Assembly (NCBI GenBank): GCA_031763025.1
Contig: JASSKH010000001.1
Coordinates: 5,930,024 to 5,994,023 of the forward strand
Direction: 5' to 3'
Source: Macrocystis pyrifera
Lineage: Eukaryota > Sar > Phaeophyceae > Laminariales > Laminariaceae
DNA length: 64,000 nt
Part shown: positions 47,541 through 58,000 of the stretch, one piece after another
How the letters are laid out: each line of letters begins with the position of its first letter
Position numbering within the stretch: the stretch's first letter is position 1
Notes under the pieces: model-generated
Database searches by the model: none
The model's input: only the letters and a program-made list of their open reading frames with translations
What the model was told of the DNA's origin: nothing
Program-made: the position numbers and the translations under genes

Positions 47541-48999
47541 ATTTTTTCCAACGGTTATCATGCTGCGCACTTGACGTGCGTCCATCTCCTTCCGTTGTGC
47601 ACTTCGGACAAAATCTCTTGACATTTTCAGCTGCGGCCGCTGTCGAAGTTGCGTAAGTTGCGGCGGCATTTTTCTCTTTTCTTCGCCGCCGCCGTTTGCC
47701 GCGCGTGAAATATTTCTAGGCTGTGCGTGAGGTGAGGGGAAACCAAAGAGTAACCTTCGTAGGAATGGGTGAGTCCTGCCACCGACCCCCCCCACCCGGT
47801 TAAAGGACGTTTCTGTTGACGCGCTCGTTTTTTCTTGCGTTCCTTCCAATAAAGCGGACGAATCAATTAAAACCGGCATTTTTGATCGCTTTTCTAAGCC
47901 CGACCAATCCCTGAAATTTCCATACCTCCGTCCAACCTTGTATTAAATGGTAACACCTAGGGAACAGCAGGGCAACGCTTGCCCTGCTCTACAATCAGTA
48001 AAAACCGGCCTAATCCACCGCTAACATATCTCAACAACGAATGTCGTAAAAAAAAAAAAAAAAAAACACTGTCGCTACGACGGTCGCCAAGATCTCGCCG
48101 CTGCAACCCCCCCCCCCTTCTCTCGACCCCACGCTCCGCCTCCACGGAAAGCGCGTGGTCAAAAGCGTATCATAACGGAAAAAACATTGTAAGCCCCCCT
48201 CCCCGCCGGCCTTCCCTCTGCCATCCAACCGTTTGCCTCTCCCGCCCAAGATTGTCCTGAAAACGATTCGTTCAACGGCCACAACCCCGCTTCCGAGCTG
48301 ATCAACGGTCATAATCGCGCCCCCTCTATGCCGCCATCTAATATATTCGAAAACCCTTCTGCCGTTGTCCCTCCGGTAGTTTAACTACAGCAGTACAACT
48401 TTTCCTCGAACCTACTACGTAGCCTACTTCCCTTCTGACTGTGGTCCCAGGACTGGTTGGGATCTTAAAATCCTAGGAGCCCAGAATCTTGCGACCATAC
48501 GATCTTGAGATCTTAGGATCTAGGGTCTTGTTGAGTCAGTGCTGTCGAGCAGCGAAGGCAAAGGGCAAAAGCTATAACAGAACAAGCAGAGAGCAAGCAG
48601 AAGGCCGCAGTATGTAGGAGGCAGCAAGATAACACAGCACCAACACAAGAATAACGTTCAAAAACAACAAGTACAAGTAAGGGGGCCATAGGCCTCTCAG
48701 CAAAAGCACTGGACAGCCCGGAACTGGCGACACATATCGGCACAGCGTTCGTCCCCTACGCAGCTCAGGCACACCGCACGGATCAACGTTCGCACTTCGC
48801 ACAATAAGTACGACAGCAGCGGATGCTATTGGGCTCAACAACGGAACAGCGGGAAAGCGACAAAGAAAGGCTGTGCGCGCGAGTTTCACACGCCCCAACG
48901 GCAACGGGCCAACGAACAGAAACTACCGCGGCGCAGCGGTGTTTAGCCTCTCTGGTGCACGCTATAGCAACTATTTCTGCGAGGAAATAACGCCAACTT
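47541..48999. other. Unassigned sequence
   Basis: An A20-like run (about 48047-48066) and C runs are present, and 48440-48530 repeats GATCTTGAGATCTTAGGATC. Minus frames of up to 110 codons are Leu/Ser/Arg-rich without family resemblance. No gene supported. Confidence 0.35.
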
Positions 49000-49275
49000 A
49001 AAACGTCAAAAACCGTGCGCAACGCACTGCTGTGAGACGCAACGCTATTTTAGACGTTAAAAAAATCCGTCCTAAAAAATGTCACTGTTGCAAGGGATCA
49101 AACCAACGTACACGTCAAAACCGCCTACACATTAATGCAGTGAGGCATAACGCCCACGGAAAATATCGCCAAAGTAGAGGTATAAACCGTCCACACCTTA
49201 TTGCTGTCAGGAAAAAACGCCCATTTTACGTAAAACCGTCAATGCATCTCACTGCCGTGGGGGTATAACGTCAAC
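49000..49275 (+). repeat. Degenerate tandem repeat of about 65 bp
   Basis: Four to five units with CGTCAAAACCGTC-like, ATTGCTGTGAGG and CATAACGCCCA phrases, strongly drifted. Confidence 0.65.
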
Positions 49276-49529
49276 ATAGTAAGGCTGGAGAACGTTTCCC
49301 CCCCCCCGCGGTGACCTCATCCCCCGAATAAGCCCGGCAGTAACCGCCCCCACGGACCCTGACAAATTGCTGAGACCACGCAGCAAGACACGTAAGAAGC
49401 TTGACAAGTCATTCAGCTCCCATCCGCAGCGTGTCGCAAAAATTGACCCGTCAGAAAACTGCGGGCACGAAATGTCTTTCTCTCTGTACGAGTAGCTAGT
49501 CCCACCCCAGCTGGGTCCGTCGCACTGCA

Positions 49530-49985
49530 CCCCCCCCCCATCCCTCCCCCCCATCGCGCGCGCGCGCGCAGTCAGCCGACGTACTCCAAACCCGTCAACT
49601 ATTCAGCCGACTTAAACTCTAATCCGAGCCTCCACGACCTATCGAAATTCAAGCTAGTGCCACCCTCAGTCGAACCCATCGATACCCCCCCCTCCCCCCC
49701 GCGCGCGGTAAGCCAACGCAAGCTTCCGTTCGGAACTCCTCGACCTGTCCAAATAAGAAAGAGTATCCACTCTATCTAGCCACGTATTCCCATTTCGATC
49801 GGTCCAAACGCACTGCTATACCCCCCCCCCCCCCCTCCCTCCCCCAGCCAGCAAGCCAACTCGGGTTTTCGTCCGGATCTCCACGACCGGTTCAAACAGA
49901 AAAGATCACCTACTCTGTAGCGATATATCCCTGCAGTGCTCGGTCCAATCACTTCGCTATAATACCGTACCCCCCCCCCGCCCCT
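49530..49985 (+). repeat. Tandem repeat of about 140-150 bp joined by C runs
   Basis: Three units containing AGCCAACTCG, TCCACGACCTGTTC-like and CCAAACGCACTGCTATACC phrases, each separated by a C homopolymer and GCGCGC. Confidence 0.7.
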
Positions 49986-50050
49986 CTCTCGTTGCGTTAC
50001 CTATGCTACTGCCCCTACCTCTCTCCCTCATCGCAAAACCATACTATCAG

Positions 50051-50450
50051 GTATCGCGGAAGGTGTCCTCGAAAATGCATGGTGATCCCGAGGTTGGACT
50101 TCTTCGGGTGAGGTTATCGGGTGCGCTTCCCAACAGCGCCAGCATCGCAAGGCGATACTCCCCTGGTGAAGCTCACGCCGTTAGCGTCCGTTTAGGTTGA
50201 AGAGCTCCAGACTCTTGGCGTTGATGTGGCCTATGCGACGGTGCCTTTGGTCCGCCTTTACCTGGACGTTGACTACGTACAGGCCACCCAGCCTACGCTT
50301 ACCATGTATCATCCCTCTCTCCCTCTCCCACCGCACTATTACTACACCGTCCCTCTCTGCCTTCGTCCCTCCCTCCTTCCTCCCCCTCCGTTAGACCCCG
50401 CTCCCCCTATCGCGCTCATCGCACAGGCCACCGCTCTGTTGTCCGGAAGT
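50051..50450 (+). CDS. Weak candidate gene fragment, three in-phase exons
   Basis: Exons 50051-50107 (VSRKVSSKMHGDPEVGLLR), 50196-50276 (EELQTLGVDVAYATVPLV, RLYLDVDY) and a 24-nt microexon 50427-50450 (ATALLSGS, donor GTAAGC) are all phase 0 with AG|G acceptors. Introns of 88 and 150 bp are far shorter than others here, which argues for caution. No family recognised. Confidence 0.3.
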
Positions 50451-50989
50451 GTAAGCACCGTTCGGTCTTCACATTTATACTCAAAACGATCCTTATTTTT
50501 CCGGAGAGTGTATCGGTACTTCGATTGTGGCGCCGACGCGACACCAGTTAACGCATCCAACCCAGCATCGTCATGGTGAAAAAACAAGCAATACATCGCG
50601 CCAACCCACAAAGACTGTCCCAACACTAAAAAGGAAATCTCCTCCTCCACCTGTCCCCGCCATCCCCTCAGCCCCCCGTTCTGCCCCCGCTCCTCCCTTC
50701 CGGATCCGTCTACCGCATCCCTTCCTTACGCGATGCAATTCGACGTAGGGGACCGAAACTCGGCGAATCGAACCATATCTCGCCGAACCGAAACAGGTCT
50801 CGCCGCAAAACGCTTCACTAGACCCCCGGCTCTCATTCCAGCTTCCAGCTCTGGTACCGGTGGAAAGGCGGGCCTAGAAACCGCTACGTGATTGATAGCG
50901 GTCTCGGTCTTTGTCTCGAATGTCTCCCGCGCGTACAGATGCACTCACCGGGGCCGCAACGAGCGGGACTTTGCACACACCGAGAAGAT

Positions 50990-51310
50990 CACGACCTAGA
51001 TCATACAGATCATGCATATCATGATCTAGATCATGCAGACCATATAGATAATATAACTCGAGATCATACAGATCATACAGATCATATATATCACGAACTG
51101 GATCATACAGATCGTATACTTCACGGCCTAGATTATACAGATCATATAGATCACGGCCTAGATCATACGGGCCATACAGATCACGGCCTAGACCATACAG
51201 ACCATACAGATCACGACCTAGATCACACAGATCATACAGATCACGACCTATATCGTACAGATCATACAGATCACGGCCTAAATCATACAGATCCTGTACT
51301 AGCCGTTATG
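50990..51310 (+). repeat. GATC satellite with CACGGCCTA interruptions
   Basis: GATCATACAGATCATACAG-type units alternate with GATCACGGCCTAGATCA. A frame stays open through it (HTDH and DLDH repeats), giving an artefactual 208-codon ORF. Confidence 0.9.
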
Positions 51311-51840
51311 GAATGTTACATGCGCAAGAACCGTATCACACAGATATGTTCAAAATCATCTAGATCCTGTACTATTAATAGCCGTTGTGAGATCTTACAC
51401 GTGCCAAAACCGAAAACCGTATCACGCAGAGAGGTCGATCTGGATTTTATAAATCACGTTTCAGGCCACATAGATCCTGCACCATTAAGAGCCGTTGTGG
51501 GATGTCACATGTGAAATAGCCGTATCATGCAGATAATTCTCACCCGCAAAAAGAAAACATGTCCTCAAGAAGAGCTGTGCTGTGCGTGCAGGTATCCCAC
51601 CCGGTGCACATGATGATCCATACGGTAGATCGTTCAGATCACCATGGGATGTGAAAAACCGGGGACATGTCCGTGCCCCGAAAGATCTACGCAGATCCTG
51701 AAAAACTGGGGAGCTGATCTGATCTGATCTGATCTGATCTGTGAAACATCGGCTCGTCATCGACCGTGGCGTCAGTAGCACTTGCAGCGGAGCGGGAAGG
51801 GCGCAAGGGGCGGAGCCGCGGTAGTGAGGCGGTTTCAGAA

Positions 51841-52022
51841 TCAGGATATGACGCACGACGATTGCGCGGCGCCGGCCATTCTCTGGGCGTTGTAGGCGCG
51901 GTTTAGCACGGGGTTGCTCGACCAGTGTCCCCGCTGGCACTCGCCTCCGACAACCCACTCCGTGAGGTGCAGCCAGCAAAACTCGTACTGGCACATGCTG
52001 CACTGCATGTGGTTGCACCCTC
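51841..52022 (-). CDS. RBR ligase last exon (RING2, stop)
   Basis: Encodes GGCNHMQCSMCQYEFCW, LHLTEWVVGGECQRGHW and a tail ending SSCVIS with TGA at 51843-51841. Acceptor GAACAG|GA; entry phase matches the IBR exon. In FCWLH the expected Cys-x-Cys pattern reads Leu-His. Confidence 0.9.
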
Positions 52023-55000
52023 CTGTTCATGGGGGTTTACGTGCATGATGGCGGCGGGGGCAGGGGCGGAGCGGGGGTATTCGAATCAGGTACTGACACG
52101 CACTACTGACACGCACACACCGGAAGAAGAGCGCATGGTGGGCGCAAGGGTTGGGGGGAACGAACGAATCCAATCAAAAGTGACACGGTTAGATGCGCAG
52201 AAAAAACACACACACACACACGATTAGTGCCAGAAAAATCAGGGATCGTGGCATTTGTACTTACACCTGGTACCAGTATGATACGGGGATAAATGTAAAG
52301 ACCGTTTATACATTAATATGAATATCGATTGATTAATATATTTACGGCCAGAGCGGTAGATCTTACGTCACGTAGGTTTTTTCATATATATATATACGTA
52401 TTGCGTCCCTCGTTTTGCAATAATGAGTTCCCCGCCCCTCACCTTTTGCGATACATATGAGGTGCTATCGTAGAATACCCCTCTGTGTTCGTGGCTTGAA
52501 TGTGACGGTGCACCGATCTGTGGCATGAGCACATTTCGTCTCCCCGAATTCGGAAAATAAATAATTATCTCTATTTCCAGCACGATTGTATTCAATCACA
52601 CTTTTCTTTTTTTGTTTCGCTTTTTTTTTTTTGCACAAATGGTGACATCACTTACTTCCGTTTTTTTTTTGTTTTAAACACAATTTCGTTGCCATGATAC
52701 GTAACACGATCAACGGAAATGTCACTACAGCAATCAACGGCAAGAAAAGACCCCGAAAGGAAAATATTATGGTTCACGCCGTAATCCTGGTGGAGGCTGG
52801 GGGGACAGAGACCGACCACTAACCAACAAAAAAAATGCAAAAAAGCATTTTATACCAGGTGCGTAAAACCGGACGGCGAAAAAGAGTCAGAGAACAAAAT
52901 ACATAATAAATCGAACCCGTCGGCTATTAATAGCTGTTTTCTCTGCCGTGCGTACGTGCAGAAGCGTCGCTTGCGCGGCATGCTACGAACAGCGACCGCA
53001 CAACGCCATGTACGTCCGCCACGCCCTCGATAAGCCTACTTCCGCAAGCAAAACCGACACCTCGTTTGACACGACCACGACCACCACCACCACCACCCAC
53101 CGTCTTTGAAGATGGGCACGTGGCACCGGGGGCATCTCTTCGTGCTCTCCGACGCTTGCTTCGGCGCCCCCCCTCCCAGCGATCGACCCAGCAGCCTCCT
53201 CAGCGCGCCTCCCCCTGCCCCTTCCCCGCTCCCACCCCCACCCTCATCCCCCGCCCCCACCTCGACAAGGCCATCAATCATAGCGCGCGCGTCGGCGCAG
53301 CTCACCCCCGGCTCATGCAGAGAGACTTGCATGACAAGCACAGGGAAGCTTGGCACCCGGGGCAGCCGATACAGTTGCTAGTCTGCCCCCCCGGGGTCTC
53401 CATCGCCGCCGCCGCCGCCCCGCCCCCGCCCCCCGCCCGCCCCTGCCTCTCCACCTCCGTTGAAGCTGTATCCGTAGCCGTAGCAGTACCCGCTGCTTCC
53501 TGCGGTGGCGAGCTTGTCCCACGTATCCCCGTCCACAACCCCCACCACAAGGAGTTGCTAGACCGGCGGAGGGGCGGCGGTGGGAGGGGGAGTTGGATAT
53601 CGGGAGAAACGCTTTGTCTGGCCGTGATGGCGGCGGCGGCGGTGGCTGCCGAGGGGACCACGCCGCAGTGGCACCCAGGGCACCAGATGATGCGCATGTG
53701 AGACGCCAAATGGATGGCGGCGAAACGCCGGTACTTGATCATGAACGCCGCGCCGAGAACCTCCTGGGTAGGGTTGAAGGGGGGGGGGGGGGGGGGGGGG
53801 GGGGCGAGGGGGGCGTACTCGTTTTTGGCTTGCGTTAGTCATTTGACAAGTAGACCACGCATCTCTTTTGAGACGGAGCACCGTTCCTGCTCCTAACAAA
53901 GACACGCCCTCTCCTTAAGTTGTTTCCGGTGGTAGGTGGGGGGTACGCACGTGGGTGTGTTAGCTCGATGGTTGGAGCGAGGGCGGAGTTGGTGGTGGAT
54001 TGGGGGGGTGTTAACGCGCGTGTTTGGTTTTTAGGTTTGGTGTACAGGGTGGCATAGAATAGAAAAAAAACGATACCGGTACAAACAAACAGACAAAAAG
54101 AACTATTGATTGTGCTCGGGAACACGACGGAGGTGTTCCACCTAACACTAGGGAGTTCCATACAATATTGTGGGATTACAAGAGAGGGATATTTAAGCGG
54201 ATATTCTGCGGGATATACGTGAGGTTTATTGCGCTAGAAAGTTTGCTGGATGATGACCTGCGCGCGTCGTCATGTGCTGTCACTCGACAGAATGTAAGAG
54301 GAGTTCTTTGTTATTGTCTGGAGTCAACCACGCGTTCCCGTGCAAGCTGCGTCTATACCTTCAGAGGTGAACTCCTATTGGTAAGCGTAGCCAAGGTCAA
54401 CCTAGAGAGGTGGGAACCTGCTTCCAGCATGCCTGGTTTTGATGATGTGCCTATTACGGGGGTCCATAGTTAACAGGACCTATGGTGCACATAAAAACCT
54501 ACATATTTGCCTATTTTTACTAAAACAAATTGGTCCCGTTAACTATGGACCCCCGTAATAGTCAGGAAGCCAGCGTAGCAAATGAGGAGAAGATGGAAGA
54601 AATGAGAGAGAAGATCGAGGTCCTGGAAAGGATGGTGGAGGAGCAGCGGCGGCGCGCCGAGAGGGACGCGCCTCGAACTGGAACGGAGGGGGGGGCGGTG
54701 GGGGGGGAGGAGTGAAGAAGCAGCGAGGCAACAAGCAACGTTGACTGTGCCGACACCTGGGCTGGAAGCCAATCAGGCAGGTCACAACCTTCTTCATACC
54801 GCCATAGTTTAACCCAGTCGAGACCCCCAAAGTTCGATAACATAGTAAGCCCACTTTGGTATATGGCGCAGTAAGTTTTTAGCGTACCTATCATCGCTTG
54901 GTTGCCTGCACGCACTTAGTAGCACGGCCAACCCAGTTTTGGTAGGGGACATGAGGGTGTCGCCAGAGGAGCTAGCATCCAAACACTCACCCCAAGAGAT

Positions 55001-58000
55001 AAGAGATGCACGATTGGTGTATGGGCTAATGATGGAGTCAATGACGGGATACGTGATGGCTGAATTTCGCATGCAGAAGGCAATGTCACCAAGTGGTGCT
55101 TGGAAAGAGTTGGAAGACCATTACGTGCGTAAGACGATGGCAGCGACACGCAGGTTGAAGAGAGAATTTGAGCCCATCCGGATGACCGAGGACGAGAACC
55201 CCCTGCTGTTTCTAGGAAGGGTAGACAAGGCAGCGGGCGAGCTGGCTATGCTGGGCTGCGGTAAGAGTGTAGAGGAAGTGAACCGCCACGTAGTCAACAA
55301 TCTCTCGTCTTTGTACACGATACAGGAGTAAGTCAATTATTTCCCGCCCTTCCATCCCCCGTTTCGAGATAGATGAGATCATCCATGACGCGTATGCCAA
55401 CGACAAGGTAGAGAAGGAGATGGTTTCTAAGGCGTTGGGCGTGCAGGGAGTGGTAGATCAGCATGCCTTGTACGCCGGAGGTGCGCAGCCTGCCGAGGGT
55501 GCAGGTGCGGGTCCAGGAGGGGAAAGGAGGAACAGGAGAGGCGGGAGGGGTCAAGGGTAGGCAGCAGCAGCGGTGTCGGCAGCAGTGTCAGCAGCTGCAG
55601 CTCCAGCAGCAGCAGCAGCAGCATCAACAGCAGCAGCAGCCCAGCAGCAGCAGCAGCAGCATCGACAGCAGCAGCAGCCCTAGCAGCAGCAGCAACAGCA
55701 TCGTCCCCATCAGTAAGGTGGCAACCAGGGAAAAGCTTCGCCGGGGGGGATAACCGGTCCCAGAAGGCGTTGGGATGCCATGGCCTGCAGGTACCGTTGG
55801 GATGACTCTGGTCCCAATCCCTTCGGTACGGGTGGGGTATTCCCCTCCATGGGTCGGGTACCTACCGACCTACCACCAGGGACAATGTCGCCGATACCCT
55901 CGCCGCCTGTAACGACTCCGGCACGCTGGGGTCCCCCACCGAACAACACGTCATGGAGGCCGCAAGGGGCTCTGCTTCCGGTGCGGCAGACCGGGCCACT
56001 ACGTCGCGGAATGCCAGGTAGCTCCCGCGCAGATGAACCGTCGCGGTCCCGTGTGCTGCTGCTCCTCAACCCCATCACCAGATGCACTACGGAGGTGGCT
56101 GGCGCAGGAGACGCCCTACGGCAGTGGTGGGTATACCTCGGCCGGAGCTTCTCCGTCACGACAAACCCTCGTCGAGGACTTCCCATCCCTCCCGACCCAG
56201 CGAACAACGGCGACCCTATGCCTGCCTTCGATCCGCACCTCCTCGCCCCGCAGTTTGCGCACCAAGGCAAGGCGACTTACAGTTTGTTTTGGGTTAGTGG
56301 GAGAGAAGAGTGGGTAGCGGATTCGGGAGCGACCTTTCATGTAACTGGTAACTCCTTTGGCATGGTAGACTGTACCCCCCCCCCCCCCCCGGGAAGAGCA
56401 GTTTGGTGGTCGATCACATGAGGTCACTGAAGGTCGAGTATTCTTGGTCAGATTCCAAAGGCGATGCACAGCTCTCAGTGTGACGTTCGAGTTGGACTGT
56501 TGGACGTAGCATACGTACCCGGTGTTCGTTTCAACCTCCGTTCGCTTCATGCAGTGATGCCCGTTGACACTTGATGCTCAGGGAGCTCACATGTTGGATG
56601 GGCAATTGTATTTCATGCGTAGGGACGTGGGTTCATACATAGACGCCACGCGGATTGTAGAGACCCCGATTTCTGCCGCTATTTCGGCCCCTGGAAGAAT
56701 GCGGAGGATTGATATAAACGACCTTCACGTTTCCCTTGCCCATTCCCGTGCTGACACCCTCCGTGAGACGGCACGCCAGATGGGCATTAAGGTTGTCGGG
56801 GAGTTGGTTTCGTGTGCCAAGTTTTCTGAGGCGAAAGGGAGGAGGATGGCGGTGCCGTGGACGACCGAGTGTCGTTCCACCAGGCCTCTGGGGCGTCTGT
56901 TCGTGGATCTGTCGAGACAGCAGTCAACGTCTGCCGGCGATGCGCAGTACTTGATGACGATCGTCGACGACTGCTTGCGGCTGGGATGGCCGTATTTCTT
57001 GAAGCGGAAGTCCGACGTCCCGAAGGTCTTCGCCGGTTTTCTGGCGGACATGAACACCAAGGGTGTGCCGTCTATCGTGGAGTGCCTTCGCTCGGATAAC
57101 GACACCGAGTTCACCAAGGCGGAGTTCGTGGAGATGCTCAACCAGCGTGGCATCCGCCGCGAACACACGCCCGTCGATTCTCGGAAGCATGACGGCGTGG
57201 TCGAGCAATGGATCGCCATAACGCAGGACCTTGCAATGGCGTCCCGCCTGGAGGCCCCCCGCCTGTTCGGCGATGCAAGAATGCCGGTGACGCAGCCCGT
57301 CTGGGCTGAGTCATGCGTGTACGCGAGCGATGTGATCAACATGACGGCGAGGGTGTGGGACAAGCCGGAAATGCACTCGCCGTACCGTAAATTCTACGGG
57401 AGAGCACCGTTTGCGCAGTTGCTCCCGTTTCTGAAACCGGGTTTTCACCACGCCAGGAAGACCCTCAAGGTGGAGCCAAAGGCGGAAGCTTGCTTCTACC
57501 TCAACGGTGGAAATCACCACTCGGTAGACTGCAGCAAGATTCTGCCGGTGTCTGGCCGGAGGTCGTTCTCCCGCGACGTTACTTGGGAACACCCGAGGAA
57601 ACCGTTTGTGGGGTTAGTGCATTCGGAGGAGGAGAGCTCCCCGCGGTCGCCGTCGCCACCGCTCTCGAGTACGCCGGAGCCTCTGAGGGGCCCCGAAGTA
57701 TGGCCCGAGCCACCGTCCCCATCCCCACTGCTGCCACCGCAACCGCCGTCATCACCGCCGCCGCCGCCACCGCCGTCGCCGCCGCTACCTCCGTCACCGT
57801 CGCCGTCACTGCCGCCGCCATTGTCACCGCTGCCGCCACCGCCACCGTCACCGCCACCGCCGTCGCCACCGTTATCACCGCCGTCGCCGCCGCAGCAGTC
57901 ACCGCAGCCACAGCTTTCGCAGCGTGCTGCCTGGGAACTGGGTTCTGATATCCCGGACCCGGAGGATGGCGATGTGCTAAGTGGACGGGCCCGGGGGGAG

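Noticed and set aside
50888-51514. 208-codon frame of DH/TD repeats
   Set aside because: It follows the GATC satellite; an upstream acceptor at 50937 is possible but nothing else supports coding.
51485-52030. 181-codon minus frame overlapping the RBR last exon
   Set aside because: It is a shadow in another frame; the frame with GGCNHMQCSMC carries the RING2 ligands and joins in phase.
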